Under the pieces are notes generated by a model. It was not told the DNA's origin. It did not search any database and saw only the letters and a program-made list of their open reading frames with translations. Below, piece by piece: positions 1-10,398 of a DNA stretch of 64,000 bases; position 1 is the first letter of the stretch, and every line of letters starts with the position of its first letter. A program made the translations under genes and the position numbers. The DNA lies in contig CM070512.1 of the NCBI GenBank assembly GCA_036346375.1, positions 43,074,466 through 43,138,465 on the forward strand, given 5' to 3'. Source of the stretch: Guadua angustifolia (taxonomy: Eukaryota > Streptophyta > Magnoliopsida > Poales > Poaceae).

Positions 1-1363
1 CTCAGAAATACCAAAGATGATAATCATCCAAGAATAGCCATACAAATTGACATGGAAAGTGACTTAACCTATCATGAGGAACCAGTCAGAAGTAGAAGAA
101 ATATACATATCTTGACCTATAAAGTGGTGTCAAATCCATACACTCAGTTGGAATCCAACCAGATCTTTTGGACCAGAACAAGTCAGCTTAGCAGGAAGAT
201 AAAGAAATTCGACAGAGTAGAAAGAGAATGACAGATACCAACCCCTCAAGAACTTCCGCAAGGTAAACAAGGGATATTACGGCCCTATAACCATATATGT
301 AATAATAAGAATATAAGAGGATTGATTTTGACAAAGAAAGCAGTCAAGAATGTCCTATGCAGTAATATGTGTTGGAAGGTTGACCATCAAAAGACCGTCA
401 GTCTACTGCAACCACTTCCGACCCCGGACAGAAATGGGGTAAGACCAGAATGAACTTCACCATAGGAATACCTAAAGATCCAACCAAGAGTTGATGTTGA
501 TTGACAAGTTGACCCAGGGTAACCCACCCTATTGCAATCGGACAAGCTTACAGCAGGAATGAAGTTTTAGGGAGATACTCGACATGGAATAGTAAGGTTG
601 CAAAGAATTCTGAAGAAAGTGGTGTCAAACCCGGAAGCCCAGTTCAAAACCGAAATTCTGGAAGAATTCACTCAGAACAAAGAGGACAGAGTTGACAAGC
701 CTACCACCTGTCAACACAGAAAAGACCAACCAAGTACTGAAAAATATGCTAAGAGTATGTGCTTGGATTTACAAACCTTTAAGGCCATACATCTACCATA
801 AAAATTTCCCTACCATGATGGCTGACAAGATCATTGAGAATGTCACCTTTGGAAGCTCTTTTTGGAAGAAAGCACAGAACTCCATTAATCGGACAAGGGT
901 AAGAGAAAGGTAGTTCTTCAAGCCCTAGATATTCGCAATACAGAAATTCATGTGAAAGTCATTTGGAAGGACCCAAAAGCTGCCCTAGAGCCACGGAAAA
1001 ATCATGCAAACGACAAGCAGAGAAATGACTGCTATCCGATTAAAGACAGAGTTACACACTTCAAGCCAGTGCACAGAGACTCAGAGTTAAGAAAAATTTA
1101 CATCCAGGTGCCCCAGTTCAGGAAATACCTCCGCCGACCGAGAGACCAAGTGCAGTTGAGAGGCATTAACTTGCAAAATGAGTTACCCTATTGTAGAGAG
1201 CCAGCCCGGATCATCAAGCCAATTGAAAATCAACACAGAAACAAGGATGACAAAGTATGCTGAGAATTGTGGAGAAATTTTACTATTGAAGAACCCACCG
1301 GAAAAAGGAATCGGGATTTGCAGCAGGATTTCCCAAGCTGTATTTATTTTAAGGGGGGTAGGT
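1..1363 (+). pseudogene. Decayed 3' internal region of a Tekay-like Ty3/gypsy element
   Basis: No long frame survives. Short stretches resemble the end of a chromovirus polyprotein: DLTYHEEPVR near 65-95, VKVIWKDPKA near 955-985, and EEPTGKRNRDLQQDFP near 1287-1335, which matches the shape of the family's 'EEATWERE..L...P' chromodomain ending. A purine tract and an LTR start follow directly, which fixes the orientation as plus. The text AAGTGGTGTCAAA(C/T)CC occurs twice (about 123 and 618), so the region may hold an internal duplication. The rest of the element lies left of the window. Assignment to Tekay rests mainly on the LTR that follows and is moderate. Confidence 0.5.
1351..1363 (+). 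other. Polypurine tract before the 3' LTR
   Basis: A run AAGGGGGGTAGGT sits immediately before the TG of the LTR. In LTR retrotransposons this is the primer for plus-strand DNA synthesis. Its position supports the LTR start at 1364. Confidence 0.65.
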
Positions 1364-1801
1364 TGAAACACCCCTCAAAAAAATTCAAAATAAAATTTAT
1401 TTGATTTTGTTTGGATTTTATTCGAATTTTATTTGGCTTTGGTTGGAACCCTTTCCCTTTTGGGAAAATTTCCGTTTTGGGCCACCTCCCCTTTTCGGCC
1501 ATTTCTCTTTTTGGCCTATTCCTTTTCCCTACTGCTTTCCCTTTTCTTTCCATGCCCAGCCCCCTCGACCGCCTTTTCCCATGCAGCTCCCCCGGCCAAA
1601 TACCTCGCTCGGTCCAGCCCGCCGCCCCTTCTTCCTCAAGAACATCATTGCGCTCGGTCCGAGCTCTACTACTTGCACGAATTCATGCCCGTTCGTCATG
1701 CCGGTCATCAACGCTGTTGTCGCATCACCTCGTTTTTCACCGCCAGCCACCTGCTCCCGTCCCACGCGCCAGCCCTTCTTCCTCCTCCTCTTCTTCTTCG
1801 C

Positions 1802-3019
1802 TAGGGGTGTAAACGGGTCGGGTTCGGGCGGGTAGTAGGTCATTCCATACCCTACCCTAATATTTTTTCTCCTGCACGCACGGCACGTAGTAAAAATCGG
1901 TAGGGTACGAATAACGGTAGCATTTTCTCTGACGACAGTAGAAATCGGATTCCGGGTAGTGTGCGACGGGTATAATACGATAATCTGTACTTCATCGGGT
2001 AGTGCACGAAATACCTAGAATCGAAACATGCGATGAAAACAATCCAACTATCACACTAGTACATCACATAATACAAAGTCCAATACATAAAGTGAAATTC
2101 ACATACATAGTTCAACACATAGTTGAATTGGAGGAGAGGAACTTGGGTCAATCCCAAAGGAATAGGACTATAGGAGGTAATGACAATAGTTTTGAACAAC
2201 GTGAAATCACAAGTATCTGTAGTCTAGGAAACCAGGTCATGTGCTCCTCTTGTTTAGGTTGATAGCAAGTAGAACATAATTGAGACATTTACCTTGTCAG
2301 AATTTTATAAATTTTCTTGAGTGTGATTATGATCTCAAATTTTTATGAGAGATTACTAATTTCATCAGTATCATTATATAAAATTTTAAAAATTTTATAA
2401 CTTATTTTGGATAATTTTTCATTTCGTTCAAATTTGCCGATAAGCCTTTTAACAGGACAGTAGTACTGTTCGAATTTTTAAAACTTCATGACATTTGATT
2501 ATCATCTGAAAATTTTATGACAATATTATAGATATGTCAGGACCATCCAAAAAAAATTTAAAAATTTTATAACCTCGTTTGTTCTAATTTTCATTCGGTT
2601 CAAACTTGTCAGTCAGCGTTTTATCAGGATAGTAGCAATGTTTGAATTTTTAAAAATTTCTCAGATTTTATAATCACCTGAAAATTTAATGAGAACATAC
2701 CTGATATTTCAGGAACCTTCAAAAAAAATTTCAAAATTTTTCTACATCGTTTGATCTATTTTTTGGTCAATGCAAGTTCGTCAAAATTTCAGAAATTAGT
2801 AGTACCCACCGGGTACCCGAATTGTGAAAATTATCCTGCACCGTACCCGACCTGTACCCGCCGGGTATTGCCGATCCGCACCCTACCCGAACCCGAACCT
2901 AACCTACCGGGTACTACCTGCATCTGCATGCCGGCGGGTAGTGTAAAATAGTTTTCCATTAGGGTAATTTTGCATCCGGATGGGTACGGGGTTGCATTAC
3001 CCACCCATTTACACCCCTA
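1802..3019. mobile_element. Non-autonomous hAT transposon inside the Tekay LTR
   Basis: The ends are inverted: TAGGGGTGTAAAC at the left and TTTACACCCCTA at the right. An exact 8-bp target duplication TTCTTCGC flanks it (1794-1801 and 3020-3027), which is the hallmark of hAT insertion. Subterminal GGGTA/TACCC motifs are abundant at both ends (about 1820-1990 and 2800-3005). The body is AT-rich and has no transposase domain, so it would need a hAT transposase in trans. The small ORF 2002-2262 is not recognised. Confidence 0.9.
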
Positions 3020-3241
3020 TTCTTCGCACAGGTTCGCCTGGTCCAAGCTTGCCCCCGTCCTGTCACAAGATCGTCCTTGCCGCTCCCGTCCCGTCTCTTT
3101 CCCCACCGGACGCGCCGCGTCACGCTCCCTCGTTTCCGCCACCTAACCCACACTGTCGCTGCACCGCCCGGGCATCATCCATTGAAATCTCACCGATGCT
3201 TCTCTCCTCCTCGCCGCGCCCCTCACTCCTCATCCCGCCGC

Positions 3242-3249
3242 TATAAATA
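3242..3249 (+). promoter_or_regulatory. TATA box of the Tekay LTR
   Basis: TATAAATA lies in a GC-rich context (CCGCTATAAATAGCCCC) about two thirds of the way into the original LTR, followed by a C/T-rich leader. It is the likely Pol II promoter of the retrotransposon. Confidence 0.65.
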
Positions 3250-5334
3250 GCCCCGAATCCCCCTCCATTTTCGTCGCCCCGAGCCCATCGTGCTCTCCTC
3301 TCCCTCCCCCACCGCTCCGTTTCTCCTCCAGTGGCCTCCTTGCGCCTCGTCGCGAAGCCTCTTCTCCACCCCCGGTCTTCACCGCTGCCCGACCGCTCCG
3401 CTTTCTCCTTTCCCCCATTTTCAACCGCCTGTGTTCGCCAGAAGCCCTCTTCCTTCCCTCACTTCCCCTTTGCCCTCAAGGCCACTGCTCACTGGGCCAT
3501 ACTGTCTTCTCCAATGGCCGATTCTTCGCCTCACCTCACTGCCTGGTTTTCTCTCCTCTGCAAGGGTCCCATGCCACCTCACCCCTTTGCCTCACTGCCG
3601 CTTGGGCCCCATCCGTCAGCCCCGCTCCCAGTCGCTGTCGCGTGGGCCCCGCCGTCGATCCTCTTGTCCACTGCCACGGGCCCTTGCCACTGCTCACCCC
3701 GCCTGCCCGCCTCTAGGTCGCTTGCCTCGCGCTGGTCACAGACTCGCCTCCCGTGGTCCGTGGCCCAACAGGCCGCCCACTTCCCGCGCGCCCTTGGGCC
3801 GAATTCTCGCTCACTGTGCAGCCCAAGATTGTTTTTGAATTTTGATTTTCTTTTCGGATTTAATTTCGATTTAAAATCCGAAAATTGATTTAAAATTCCA
3901 GAAAAAATCCACAAAAATCCCAAAAATGCCAAAAATACATATTCTTGACCAGTTCGAGCCGCTGAGTCCAAAAATGACCTCCGTTTCACCATATCAATTC
4001 TAGAAAATTCCCAAAATGCCCTTGAGCTCTATTCCGGCCATTTTCTCTCCTGTTCTTTTTCGGTTTTTCTTTCTTTTATTATTTTATTCGTTTATTTATT
4101 GGTTTTTGCTTTTCCGCGCTAGATCTGACCTCGGAGCAACTTTCGGAGTGAAACCCGGAGCCGGAGCAGTTCTTGGAGCTGTGTTTGGAGCAAGCATCGT
4201 TCGGGACCAGACACAATATCGATCGTCTCTCGTTAGGCGAACACCTAATCCCGCAAGGCAAGCCACACTCCTTGAACATATTTGATCCCATTATTCCATA
4301 TAATTACTGTATGTTTGTAGTTATTGTATTTGTTTGTAAATAGAGTAGAAATCTAAAAAGGAGCTATTTTGGAAGGACTTGATTAGTTAAAACCCATGTC
4401 CTTGTTAAGACCAGGTTGATTTTGCCATATTCAATTGTAACCCTAGGTTATCATTAATGAACCATCGTAGGCTAGCTATAATAAATAATCATTTCTTTTA
4501 ATTACTGTTTAAAACTTGTTTGTAAAACCTGCTACGGTTTGGGGGACAGTATTGGGCGGACCACGGAAGGTGGATGCTGGCCCAATCTCCAAACCGATGA
4601 CAAGCCCAGTGTGGTGTAGAAAAGGTACAGGAGGTACCGGTGGTGCGGTGTGTGTCGGGCTTGTCTTCGGCAAATAAGGATCAACCCCTGGGCAAAGTAA
4701 ATAACTCAGTCCCCTCTCAATCACAAGTTGGGTCGGTCACTCATGACTGCCCACGAGTCTTGCAGATATTGTCTTTCCCCTTGGAATGCCTACTGGTGGA
4801 CCTCCATTCTTTGTAGGAGGAATGGGTAGCGTTGTGGTTGGGGGTGAAACGGAATGGTGCGCCATTCGGCGGTTTTCACAACAAAGAGGTTTCCTCGCTT
4901 GGTCGATTCATACGTCCACTTTGGCCAAGGGCCCTCAAAATCGATTTGCACCGCCATCGGGTAGGAGCTAAAGAGGGGAAATCAATGAAAGGTTATGTTA
5001 ATCTCGGTCCCACCAAGATGCATAAAAGTTGCATGTTCATCTCGAGTGGCATCAACGATCGTAGATATCTTGTCAAGAAGTTGAGTAGCTCTGCGAGTGA
5101 ACTAAATGGTATTCGAATCGCCGTGCTTCCTGCTAATGAAGTCAAGTTAATTTCGGTGATTCTCGTAACTGAGCTTGAGTAGTTTTAATAATAAATTGAC
5201 CGTAATCGGGATTTTGTTAATAACTCTATGATGTGGATGATGTGGATCATGCTGTATTGGTTTGTGTTTCAAATGTAATATGTGTAAGGACTAAATATCA
5301 GTACGTGCATCCACCAAATACTAAAGAATTAATT

Positions 5335-5449
5335 GGATATATGCCACCCTTCAACGTGAAAATTCGACGCTATGTACAAAAAATGCCACTCCAGTAGCAT
5401 GATTTGTACATGGCGTCGAAGTTTGAAATTGAAGAGTCGCAAATATCTA
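5335..5449. repeat. Small foldback (MITE-like) element in the LTR
   Basis: A ~115-bp imperfect palindrome. The arms GACGCTATGTACAAA and TTTGTACATGGCGTC pair, and the outer ends GGATATATGCC and GCAAATATCT also pair, around a short loop near 5385-5402. No coding capacity. It could be a MITE or a hairpin of the LTR itself; no clear target duplication was seen. Confidence 0.5.
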
Positions 5450-5857
5450 AATCTCCCAATACTAAACTAGTGCCAATACCTTGAAATTCCATATTGCATG
5501 TAATATTCAGAATTTCCGTGTGGTTTTTTGAGTACGGTTGTGTACTCACCCTTGCTCCAAATCCCCCTTTTAGATTTCAATGAAGCTGACGAGTTCCAGA
5601 AGAGCGTAGATGGCGATGATAATTGGTTTTGAAGGCCTTGATCTATCTGCTCAAGTCTATCCTATGGTTGTTTTTGGTACTGTATCTGGTGCCAGTCGCA
5701 CCTTTTGTAAAACTCTAGCCGTTAGGCCTTTAATTTATCTATCAAATATTCGCATTTGCTTTTATGTCTGACGATGTGCACTTGGTTACCTACAGCTAAA
5801 CTCCTAGGTAGCTGTGAGGGTATTTATATGTACCCCTAAAAAGGGTGGTCCGTTACA

Positions 5858-6271
5858 GGCTGGTTGTTGGTGAATCGTTGGAACTAAAATAAGGTCGAGT
5901 TACGGCGTCCACCTACAAACCAAATTAGCCCTCGTTTGTGTGGAATAGCTATACCAGGAATTGGGAAGGACAACGACGGTCGAGTGGGCTAAACCTCATG
6001 AAGATCCAAGGGTGACTGGGGCGAGGCTTCTGTTGGGGATGCGATACATTGGGAATTTCAGCAGAAATACAGATGGCATGGCTTGTACGGCGCTTATTGC
6101 TTGCTTGCTTCTGTTCCCATTTCAGCTTCACCCGCTCTCGAGATTTGTCTGCTTTGGTTGTTGACGCCCAACTGAATCCTTATCCATCCGTTAGAGGTGT
6201 TATGCTATTGGAAAGAACCAAGTTTGCAGTGCACATCAAAATCTGAAACATTAGGTTTTTTTTAGCCTTAT
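5858..6271. other. Unassigned gap between LTR and outer CACTA element
   Basis: Mixed-composition DNA with no recognisable gene. ORFs at 5961-6164 and 6049-6246 lack any known motif. The phrase TATACCAGGAATTGGGAAGG near 5951 faintly resembles a motif (GATACACCAGGAATT) found in the repeated units at 26219-30690, but the match is too short to rely on. Confidence 0.4.
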
Positions 6272-6289
6272 TACTACATAAAATCATAT

Positions 6290-6475
6290 CACACACGGTT
6301 CAAAAACGTCATCACAGACAGTTTTTGTGAACCATCTATAATTATGTATCAGTGCTAATAGTGACACATCACAGACGGTTTTTCTTTAAGACCATTTTTT
6401 ATGTAAGTGATATCACATATGGTTCTTCTTTGGAACCATCTATGATTCACTTACTATCACCAACTGTTTCCAATA
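6290..6475. repeat. Subterminal repeats of the outer CACTA, left side
   Basis: Several copies of TCACA(G/C)A(C/T)GGTTN(C/T)TT...GAACCAT(C/A)TATGAT in alternating orientation, for example at 6290, 6313, 6368 and 6418. Such repeats near CACTA ends are transposase-binding sites in the En/Spm family. Confidence 0.6.
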
Positions 6476-6654
6476 ATAACCATAACATCACAAGCATATA
6501 TATTATTAATCTATTTCAGACATCAACTCAAATTAGATATTACACCACTTACATCTATTTCAAAAATCAACTCATATATATTAACCAATTAAATGCATAA
6601 CTTTAATTCACAAATTCGCAGCATAAAGTTCAGAAATTAACCCAAATGGTAATT

Positions 6655-7155
6655 CACAACTCAGGTAGAATGGCACCTGCCTTCTGGATTTATGACCTCA
6701 CGCAGCAAGAAGGAACAGAGTTATCCTCGAATTCCTAACAGATCGGACTGTTCCAACGCAACTGTAGTGCATTTCCAAACATGTCGATGGACAGACTAAA
6801 ATATTTCATCTATATAAATTGATAAGTACAAAACAATTATTGCATATTGTGGCAAACGTAAAATCCACATTGGTTAATGCCCTTTGGCTGCTGGTGGCAC
6901 TGCCAAAATAGAATTGGTTAGTTTCAGAGGTATTATTACAGAGTATAATATAAGATTATTATGTACTAGTAGATACCGAGAACTTAAAATCGCGCTTTAG
7001 CTTTGACCCGTACTTGAATGGTCCTCCATGTGCTTTGTACACTTCGAATGACCTATCAAGTAATTTTTTGATAGGCTTCAAGTCATTGGTGCCGTCCTTT
7101 GAGGAATCAAGGTATATTACCCGGTTTTATCTTGGTATAATTACAATTAGAATCC
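6655..7155 (-). pseudogene. Ulp1-like (C48) cysteine protease remnant of the outer CACTA
   Basis: Read on the minus strand, 7140-6990 gives LDSSKDGTNDLKPIKKLLDR followed by SFEVYKAHGGPFKYG, typical of the plant transposon Ulp1 domain. After an intron-like gap, 6910-6840 gives QQPKGINQCGFYVCHNMQ, which holds the Q...CG[FY]YVC motif with the catalytic cysteine. The tail near 6745-6670 reads as EFEDNSVPSC... then INPEGRCHS, matching the family's 'DEVINPEGEFH' ending with a frame break. The His part of the triad is not evident. The copy has stops and shifts and is dead. Confidence 0.65.
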
Positions 7156-7454
7156 AGTGAAATCTACATAGATATATCGCTACGGTCATTTAACGTAACT
7201 TCTTGGCTTCGTGTAAAGTACAAATCAATAAGTATAGCAACTAGTGAAGCAGTTATCCTGGGTTGTAGGGTAAAAGTATGTAGTTTATATCTTTTTGAGC
7301 CACCAATGCATTTTTCATGTACACCTAGATGACTTATAAATTTTCATCTATGATTTGCTTGGACACCATTGTAGGTCAAGGAAACCCATCAGTTCTTTCT
7401 CTTCTTCTTCTTTTTTGCTTAAAGGATCATGTATCTATATGTATACAAAAGAAA

Positions 7455-7525
7455 GGATCATATATATACACACATATATATACATATATACATATACATA
7501 TACATACATACATATATATATATGA
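7455..7525. repeat. AT-rich microsatellite (TATACA/TA)n
   Basis: A run of TATATACACACATATATATACATA-type units. It is low complexity and the overlapping ORF 7329-7541 is an artefact of it. Confidence 0.8.
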
Positions 7526-7734
7526 GATTTATTGGTATTAGATGAATGTAGACCGTAATTGCTCATACTTATCGACCACGAAGAAGCATCCCGATGACTG
7601 GTGAAAGAAATGCTCCATCTTGAACCTGATCGAGATACTCAATACATGTTCTTCCACCGGCTTGTTGGTTTGTTTCATGTACCATTTTGCAATCTAATAC
7701 AAGCTATTGAGAGCTTTCGCTGGCGCTCTTCAGG

Positions 7735-8435
7735 TAAGAACGGATGTCCTAGCTTGAATTTCCAGGGCGACAGGGAGATCTTGAAAAATATATAGTTGAG
7801 CTCCTAAATCTCCTCTATGAACCCATAGTAGGAGCTCATTGTCGACCCAGCGGTATTGAATGCATTTATGTGGATACCGCTGTTCTGGTTTGTGCTCTTT
7901 ATATCCTAATCTCTCATATAAAATGTGTACTTATTTAAGTCGTATCCTTTTCTATGTCATAACTGTAAATGTTGGCCCTTTTACCAACCATGTCAACGTA
8001 TCACCTAATGAGCTCTCGGTGATGGGTAGCTCCTTCAATCATTTGTTGAACAGAAAGTTGTGTTGTCTCGTGATCCAAGACTCCCTTCTGCATCGTACAA
8101 CATCTGATCCAGATTATCATCGTGAAACCTATCCTCATCGAAAACACAATCGATATCATTCGACTTATCATTAACTTTGTTAGCGATTTAATACTACCTG
8201 CTTCCTGTATAATTTACTCTTAATGTGACTGGTCTAACATGTATACCCCTTTTAAAACCCCTTAGAATTAAGTGTGTTTTGATCTGCGCTGAGTTTCAAA
8301 ACATCCTCAGATTCTCGTAGTCAATGCATGGATAAGATATAAATTGCATCCTCTTATTAAAAATATCCTCCTTTATAGCTCTTCTAAAAGAAGAAACACT
8401 ATTAATGTACTTGGCACTCACACGATTCTCCGCAT
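7735..8435 (-). pseudogene. Internally deleted Tnp2-type CACTA transposase remnant
   Basis: On the minus strand the first part (8435-8210) encodes a Transpos_assoc-like N-terminus. It is the same block as 29295-29516, whose clearer copy reads CPCIDYENLRMFRNSAQIE. After an acidic link near 8150-8090 (DEDRFHDDNLDQM), the DUF4216 domain follows at about 7960-7735: YDLNKYTFYMRD, then TNQNSGIHINAFNTAGST and YYGFIEEI. Stop codons fall where the family has Gln and Trp. The central Tnp2 and DUF4218 regions are missing, so this is a deletion derivative. Confidence 0.7.
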
Positions 8436-8920
8436 ACATCCAGCTTTAGTTCATCTATGCTACGCATGTAACAATTAATGTTAAATATTGAAGTACATTA
8501 GGAGTGCACATGCACACATTCTTAAATTGAAAGCACAAATTAACTACCTAAACCCTACCGTAAATCATAAACCATGATACATCCATAAAATCTTTTCTTT
8601 GTACCAAGCTAGCTAGATCTAAACCAAGCATCTTCAATTTTCCCTTTAACAAGCTAGCTACATCTTGAATATAATGCAATTATAATCGATTATTACCTTA
8701 GATCACAAAGAACAATTGTATCTACAAGCTAGATCTAAACAATATTCAATTGTCACTTTACCAAGCTAGATCTTAAATATAATGCAATTATAACCAATTA
8801 CTACCATAATGCAATTAGAACCAATACTAATCTTAGATCACCAAGAACAACTGGATCTAAAAGCTAGATCTAAACAATATTCAATTCTCTCTTTACCAAG
8901 CTAAATCTTGAATATAATGC
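8436..8920. repeat. Direct-repeat tract in the outer CACTA
   Basis: Non-coding. The motifs AAGCTAGATCTAAACAATATTCAATT, ATAATGCAATTATAACCAATTA and CTTAGATCACCAAGAACAA recur several times between 8590 and 8915 and continue after the inner CACTA at 25864-25905. This shows that the inner element landed within this tract. Confidence 0.6.
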
Positions 8921-8944
8921 CACTACTACAGACTGCCCCATCCG

Positions 8945-9255
8945 CGACCCCCCATCACGGTCGGGTAGGTCCGAGCCGGCAGTGATAATATTATGACTGC
9001 CGGTTCTAAATTCAACCGGCAGTGATAATATTATCTCTGCCGGTTCTAACTTCAATCGGTAGTGATAAGAAAAGTATAAATTTCCTGTAGGAATGGAGGC
9101 AATATCATTGCCGGTTTAATAGAGAACCGGCAGTGATAAGAAGATATCACTGCCGGTTTATATGTAAAACCGTAGTGATTTATCATTGCCGGTTCGCCTA
9201 TAAACCGGCGAAGGATAAGACCATTTTTACCGCGGTTTTACTATAGAATCGGCAG
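8945..9255. repeat. Palindrome cluster 1 (5' subterminal)
   Basis: About seven ~35-bp units, each pairing TCA(C/T)TGCCGGTT with AACCGGCAGTGAT across a short spacer (for example 8990-9027, 9107-9140 and 9146-9181). In En/Spm elements such sites bind the TNPA protein and are needed for transposition. Confidence 0.85.
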
Positions 9256-9545
9256 TGATATTACTGTTCCCCATTATTAGTTTGATACAGAACATAAGAA
9301 ACATTGTAATTTATCTCGCACAGAACATATGAAAGCATAATTAGTTAAAAATGTAACATATTAAAAATTTGTAATTTATCTCGCATGTAACATTTACAAA
9401 ATTTGTAATTTGCGGATATGTATTAATTAAAACACAGAACATTTACAAAACATAATTAGGTATATCGTTCATTATTACATATTTAGTCCTAATTATAACA
9501 GGCCAACGGCTATTAACCATTTGAAACCCAAAATGGCGCGAAACC
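9256..9545. other. AT-rich stretch, inner CACTA
   Basis: The motif ACAGAACAT(A/T)... recurs (GTAATTTATCTCGCA at 9308 and 9373), giving weak direct repeats. No gene is visible. It lies downstream of the minus-strand acidic ORF and may be its 3' UTR. Confidence 0.4.
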
Positions 9546-9869
9546 CTACATCCAAAAGTCGTCGTCGTCCTCCTCCTCCTCCTCCTCCTCCTCCTCGCCG
9601 GAGCTGCCGCCTGATGACTGATCGGAGTTGCGGCGGTGCTCGTCCTCCTTCTCCTCCGAATCCGATTCGGTGGCGGAGTTGGTCTTGCCCCAACGCCGCA
9701 GGACCTCGCCGCCGTCGCTGTCGTCATCGTCGCCCTCCTCCTCCTCCTTTGCCTCCTCTTCCTCCTCCTCCGCCTCCACCTCCTCCTTCCCCTCCTCCTT
9801 CTTCTCTTCCTTCTCTAGCGACGGAGCGGGGCTTTGCCCAATACGTGCTCGCTTCTTGGAGGGTGCCAT
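9546..9869 (-). CDS. Small acidic protein encoded by the inner CACTA (107 aa)
   Basis: The frame opens with MAPSKKRARIG, a basic nuclear-signal-like start. It continues with a long Glu/Asp-rich tract (residues ~19-52), a short neutral segment with LRRWGK, and a second Ser/Glu-rich tract ending in DDDDFWM. A TATA box lies about 55 bp upstream on the same strand (9931-9924) and palindrome cluster 2 lies behind it, so promoter, start and frame agree. I do not recognise the family. The start and acidic tract recall the N-termini of GeBP/storekeeper-like plant factors, but no DNA-binding domain follows, so it may be a captured gene fragment or an accessory protein. The plus-strand ORFs over the same bases are its Pro/Ser/Leu-rich shadows. 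Confidence 0.5.
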   Translation of the reverse strand: MAPSKKRARIGQSPAPSLEKEEKKEEGKEEVEAEEEEEEAKEEEEGDDDDSDGGEVLRRWGKTNSATESDSEEKEDEHRRNSDQSSGGSSGEEEEEEEEEDDDDFWM

Positions 9870-9923
9870 TCTTGCAACAGTAGTGGATTGTGAGGAGTGG
9901 TGCTTCAGATTAAGGAATGGGCA

Positions 9924-9931
9924 TTATATAG
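9924..9931 (-). promoter_or_regulatory. TATA box for the acidic ORF
   Basis: On the minus strand the context is CTCTATATAATGCC, 55-62 bp before the ATG at 9869. Palindrome cluster 2 begins about 130 bp upstream of it. Confidence 0.55.
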
Positions 9932-10061
9932 AGGCAGAATGGGAAGGGCAACAGTTGGCAGAGGAATGTGAAGTGCAACGGTTGGCGCGGCAGAGGAACG
10001 GGCAAGTGCGCGGCAGAGGAACGGGCAAGCACGACGGTTGGCGCTGCAGTTGGAAGGTTCG

Positions 10062-10366
10062 ACGTATCACTGCCGGTTTGTATTACCAACCGGTAGTGAT
10101 AACTGACTATCACTACCAATTTATACCCAAAATCGGTAGTGATATATTACTGCCGGTTTAATTTACAACCGGTAGTGATATTTAATGTTTACTGCAGCTT
10201 CGTATATTTAACCGGCAGTGATATGTATTTTCCCGCACAACCCAATTTTCCTGCGTAATATGACCTTATCACTGCCGGTTCTGCGCAGAGTCGGCAGTGA
10301 TAAGCTATTTTTCCCGCCTAATATGACCATAACACTACCGGTTCTTCGCAGAGCCGGTAGTGATAA
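10062..10366. repeat. Palindrome cluster 2 between two divergent promoters
   Basis: Six ~35-bp palindromes of the TCACTGCCGGTT/AACCGGTAGTGAT type (10066-10100, 10107-10142, 10147-10181, 10190-10223, 10268-10303 and 10332-10366). They lie between the minus-strand TATA at 9924 and the plus-strand TATA at 10371, so they could act on both transcription units. Confidence 0.8.
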
Positions 10367-10370
10367 GCTA

Positions 10371-10378
10371 TTTATATA
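10371..10378 (+). promoter_or_regulatory. TATA box for the Tnp2 transposase
   Basis: TTTATATA in the context AAGCTATTTATATAGCAATC lies 5 bp after the last palindrome of cluster 2. The solo LTR at 10399 begins only ~20 bp further on, so it interrupts the likely transcription start. Confidence 0.55.
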
Positions 10379-10398
10379 GCAATCTCCACCTGACCGAC

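Larger units (their letters stand above)
1364..5857 (+). mobile_element. 3' LTR of a Tekay-like Ty3/gypsy retrotransposon
   Basis: The LTR opens with TGAAACACCCC, close to the TGTAACACCC typical of grass Tekay LTRs, and closes with CCGTTACA, giving a TG...CA element. It spans 4.5 kb, of which 1.2 kb is a nested hAT insertion, so the LTR itself is about 3.3 kb. A GC-rich leader follows a TATA box at 3242. Short ORFs in this stretch (for example 1401-1835, 3290-3888 and 4786-5182) have no recognisable domain and are read as LTR noise. The 5' LTR is outside the window, so the element's own target duplication cannot be checked. Confidence 0.75.

Noticed and set aside
1401..1843. Overlapping ORFs of 104-144 codons on both strands
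   Set aside because: They lie in the C/T-rich LTR, have no domain, overlap each other in several frames and are cut by the hAT insertion at 1802.
3290..3888. Two ORFs of ~185 codons after a TATA box
   Set aside because: Position and composition fit the leader of the LTR transcript. Pro/Ser/Leu-rich frames in C-rich DNA arise easily, and no domain is visible.
9521..10161. Plus-strand ORFs rich in Pro, Ser and Leu
   Set aside because: They are shadows of the minus-strand acidic ORF over (CCT)n-like DNA and lack a promoter; the minus strand has a TATA and a sensible start.
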